Shown here one piece after another: positions 45,565-47,384 of a stretch of DNA of 47,384 nucleotides. The notes under the pieces were generated by a model that was not told where the DNA came from, did not search any database, and saw only the letters and a list, made by a program, of their open reading frames with translations. The DNA comes from Clostridia bacterium. Lineage in GTDB: Bacteria; Bacillota; Clostridia; TANB77; CAG-508. Where the stretch lies: positions 1-47,384 of the forward strand of contig JAAWDU010000060.1 of assembly GCA_022793905.1 (NCBI GenBank). Reading direction: 5' to 3'. The position numbers were made by a program, and so were the translations under genes. The stretch's first letter is position 1. Each line of letters starts with the position of its first letter.

Positions 45565-47067
45565 TTAGTTGAAGAGTGGTTTCATAGTAGGGAATAAAAG
45601 TACATCTCTTATTGAAGCAGAATCTGTTAAAAGCATTACAAGTCTATCTATTCCAATTCCAAGTCCTCCTGTTGGTGGAAGTCCTATTTCTAGTGCTGAT
45701 ATATAATCTTCATCCATCATTCCAGCTTCATCGTCTCCATTTTCCCTTGCTGAAATTTCTTCCTTAAATCTCTCATATTGGTCAATTGGGTCATTTAACT
45801 CTGAGAAAGCATTTCCATATTCACGTCCACAAATAAATGCTTCAAATCTTTGAGTTAGCCTTTGGTCTTCCTTTTTCTTTTTAGCAAGAGGAGATATTTC
45901 TATTGGGTAATCATATATAAATGTTGGCTCTACTAAAGTTTTTTCAACAAACTCATCAAAGAATAAACTTATAATATGTCCTCTCGTCTCCTTTCCCTTT
46001 GGAATTTCAATTTGCTTTTCTTTTGCAATCTTAATTGCCTCTTCATCAGTATTAATATTTGTAAAATCCACTCCAGAAGCTTCCTTCACTGCTTCTATCA
46101 TAGTAACTCTTTTCCACTTTTTACCAAGGTCAACTTCTGTTCCTTGATATGTTATTTTTGCACTTCCACATACTCTTTCAGCACACCTTCTAAATATTTC
46201 TTCTGTGATATCCATCATACCATTATAGTCTTCATATGCTGAATATAGCTCTATTGTAGTAAATTCTGGGTTATGCCTTATATCCATTCCTTCATTTCTA
46301 AATATTCTTCCAATTTCGTAAACTTTATCATATCCACCAACAATCAATCTTTTTAAGTTAAGCTCTGTTGCAATTCTTAAATACATATCTAAATCAAGTG
46401 TATTGTGATGTGTGATAAATGGACGGGCTGTCGCTCCTCCTGATATTGTATTAAGTATTGGAGTTTCAACTTCTAAATATCCCTTTTCATCTAAAACTTT
46501 TCTTATTTCATTAATTATATTACTTCTTTTTATAAAAGTTTCTTTCACTTCTGGATTTACTATTAAATCTATATATCTTTGTCTGTAACGTAAATCCATA
46601 TCTTTCAACCCATGAAACTTCTCTGGAAGTGGACGTAATGATTTTGAAAGTAACGTCATCTCTTTTGCATGTACTGAAATTTCTTCTGTCCTTGTTTTGA
46701 AAACAAAACCTGTAATACCTACGATATCTCCAATATCATAAGTTTTAAATTCTTTATATTTTTCTTCTCCTAAATCATTTGTCGAAACATAACTTTGGAT
46801 TTTTCCTTCACTATCTTGTATCGTACAAAAAGAAGCCTTACCCATAATCCTTTTAGCAATTATTCTTCCTGCAACAGTTACATCTTTTTGCTCTAGTTCT
46901 TCATAATTATCCTTAACTTTTTTACTCGTATGTGTTCTATCAAATTTTGTTATGTCAAAAGGGTTCTTTCCAGCATTTACAAGCTCACTAAGCTTCTCCC
47001 TTCTAACTTGCATTAAACGATTTACATCTTGCTCTTGTTCAACTACATTGTTTTCATTTTCATTCAT
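45565..47067 (-). CDS. lysS: Lysyl-tRNA synthetase class II (no CGG)
   Basis: [60 protein letters not shown]; intact. Confidence 0.97.
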   Translation of the reverse strand: MNENENNVVEQEQDVNRLMQVRREKLSELVNAGKNPFDITKFDRTHTSKKVKDNYEELEQKDVTVAGRIIAKRIMGKASFCTIQDSEGKIQSYVSTNDLGEEKYKEFKTYDIGDIVGITGFVFKTRTEEISVHAKEMTLLSKSLRPLPEKFHGLKDMDLRYRQRYIDLIVNPEVKETFIKRSNIINEIRKVLDEKGYLEVETPILNTISGGATARPFITHHNTLDLDMYLRIATELNLKRLIVGGYDKVYEIGRIFRNEGMDIRHNPEFTTIELYSAYEDYNGMMDITEEIFRRCAERVCGSAKITYQGTEVDLGKKWKRVTMIEAVKEASGVDFTNINTDEEAIKIAKEKQIEIPKGKETRGHIISLFFDEFVEKTLVEPTFIYDYPIEISPLAKKKKEDQRLTQRFEAFICGREYGNAFSELNDPIDQYERFKEEISARENGDDEAGMMDEDYISALEIGLPPTGGLGIGIDRLVMLLTDSASIRDVLLFPTMKPLFN

Positions 47068-47166
47068 ATTAGCATCCCTCCAGTATTTTATATTTTTTAA
47101 TTATATAATAAAACCCACAAAAAATCAAGCTTTACGTCCTATTTCTGTAAATTTAATTAATATTAT

Positions 47167-47197
47167 GAACAAAGCACCTCGGCGCTCTTTGTTCCAC
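47167..47197. repeat. 31-nt stem-loop repeat, copy 2 (copy 1 at 9253..9283)
   Basis: gaacaaagcacctcggcgctctttgttccac. Confidence 0.6.
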
Positions 47198-47292
47198 CCA
47201 ATTTGAGTTTCGAGCTTAAAGGCGAGAAAGCTCAAAGGGCAAGCGTTCAGCCATTTTTATTTACTAGGAAAGTTAATACTTTCCTAATAAAA

Positions 47293-47384
47293 TCGAGTAG
47301 GAACTGAATAATTATTTTATTCAGTGTCCTCTCACACCACCACTGCATGCCGTTCGGCACAGGGCGGTTCGATAGAATTAATAC
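47293..47384 (-). mobile_element. 3' end (domain V/VI region) of a group II intron, running off the window
   Basis: Minus strand GAACCGCCCTGTGCCGAACGGCATGCAGTGGTGGTGTGAGAGG...ACTGAATAaaataaTTATTCAGTTCCTACTCGAT resembles group II intron D5/D6. Confidence 0.6.

Noticed and set aside
1-47384. CRISPR arrays, rRNA, tRNA genes
   Set aside because: No regularly spaced repeats, rRNA signatures or tRNA cloverleaf sequences recognised by eye; in particular no candidate decoding tRNA in this window.

Overview
Low-GC window, probably a Firmicutes/Clostridia-like chromosome. It carries mostly housekeeping genes on the minus strand: truA, gltX, RNase J, dprA, folD, proS, engB, serS, smpB, fba, two Ca-type P-ATPases, comF, recD2, rpe, rsgA, tsaD, a site-2 protease and lysS. 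The left third is accessory and mobile (recombinase fragment, type I toxin-antitoxin-like locus, ATPase/TOPRIM pair, element genes). Main observation: most conserved genes look broken in the ORF track, but nearly every break has the same cause. An in-frame CGG occurs exactly where a glycine codon GGN is expected with one extra C in front of it (CGGN). Skipping that C, or reading CGGN as a 4-nt Gly codon, restores full-length proteins and hallmark motifs: TGDGVND, GDPTE, SALTGE, GRTDSGVHALG, NVGKSS, DLPGYGY, APTGRAAKRM, EVDGGI, YPGGP, LPGKKILLKGNHDYWW-like. I hand-located 84 such sites in 27 genes on both strands. For every merged gene, length modulo 3 equals the number of sites modulo 3. Up to 10 sites occur in one gene. 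The preceding codon varies widely and all four CGGN forms occur. In-frame CGG is never required as Arg in any conserved gene here; the clear exception is one compositionally foreign ORF (8527..9165). I interpret this as genome-wide +1 recoding of CGG (quadruplet CGGN=Gly, or obligatory C-skipping at an unassigned codon). I know of no description of such a bacterial system, but could not search. Secondary finding: a par-like convergent type I toxin-antitoxin locus with two consensus promoters.
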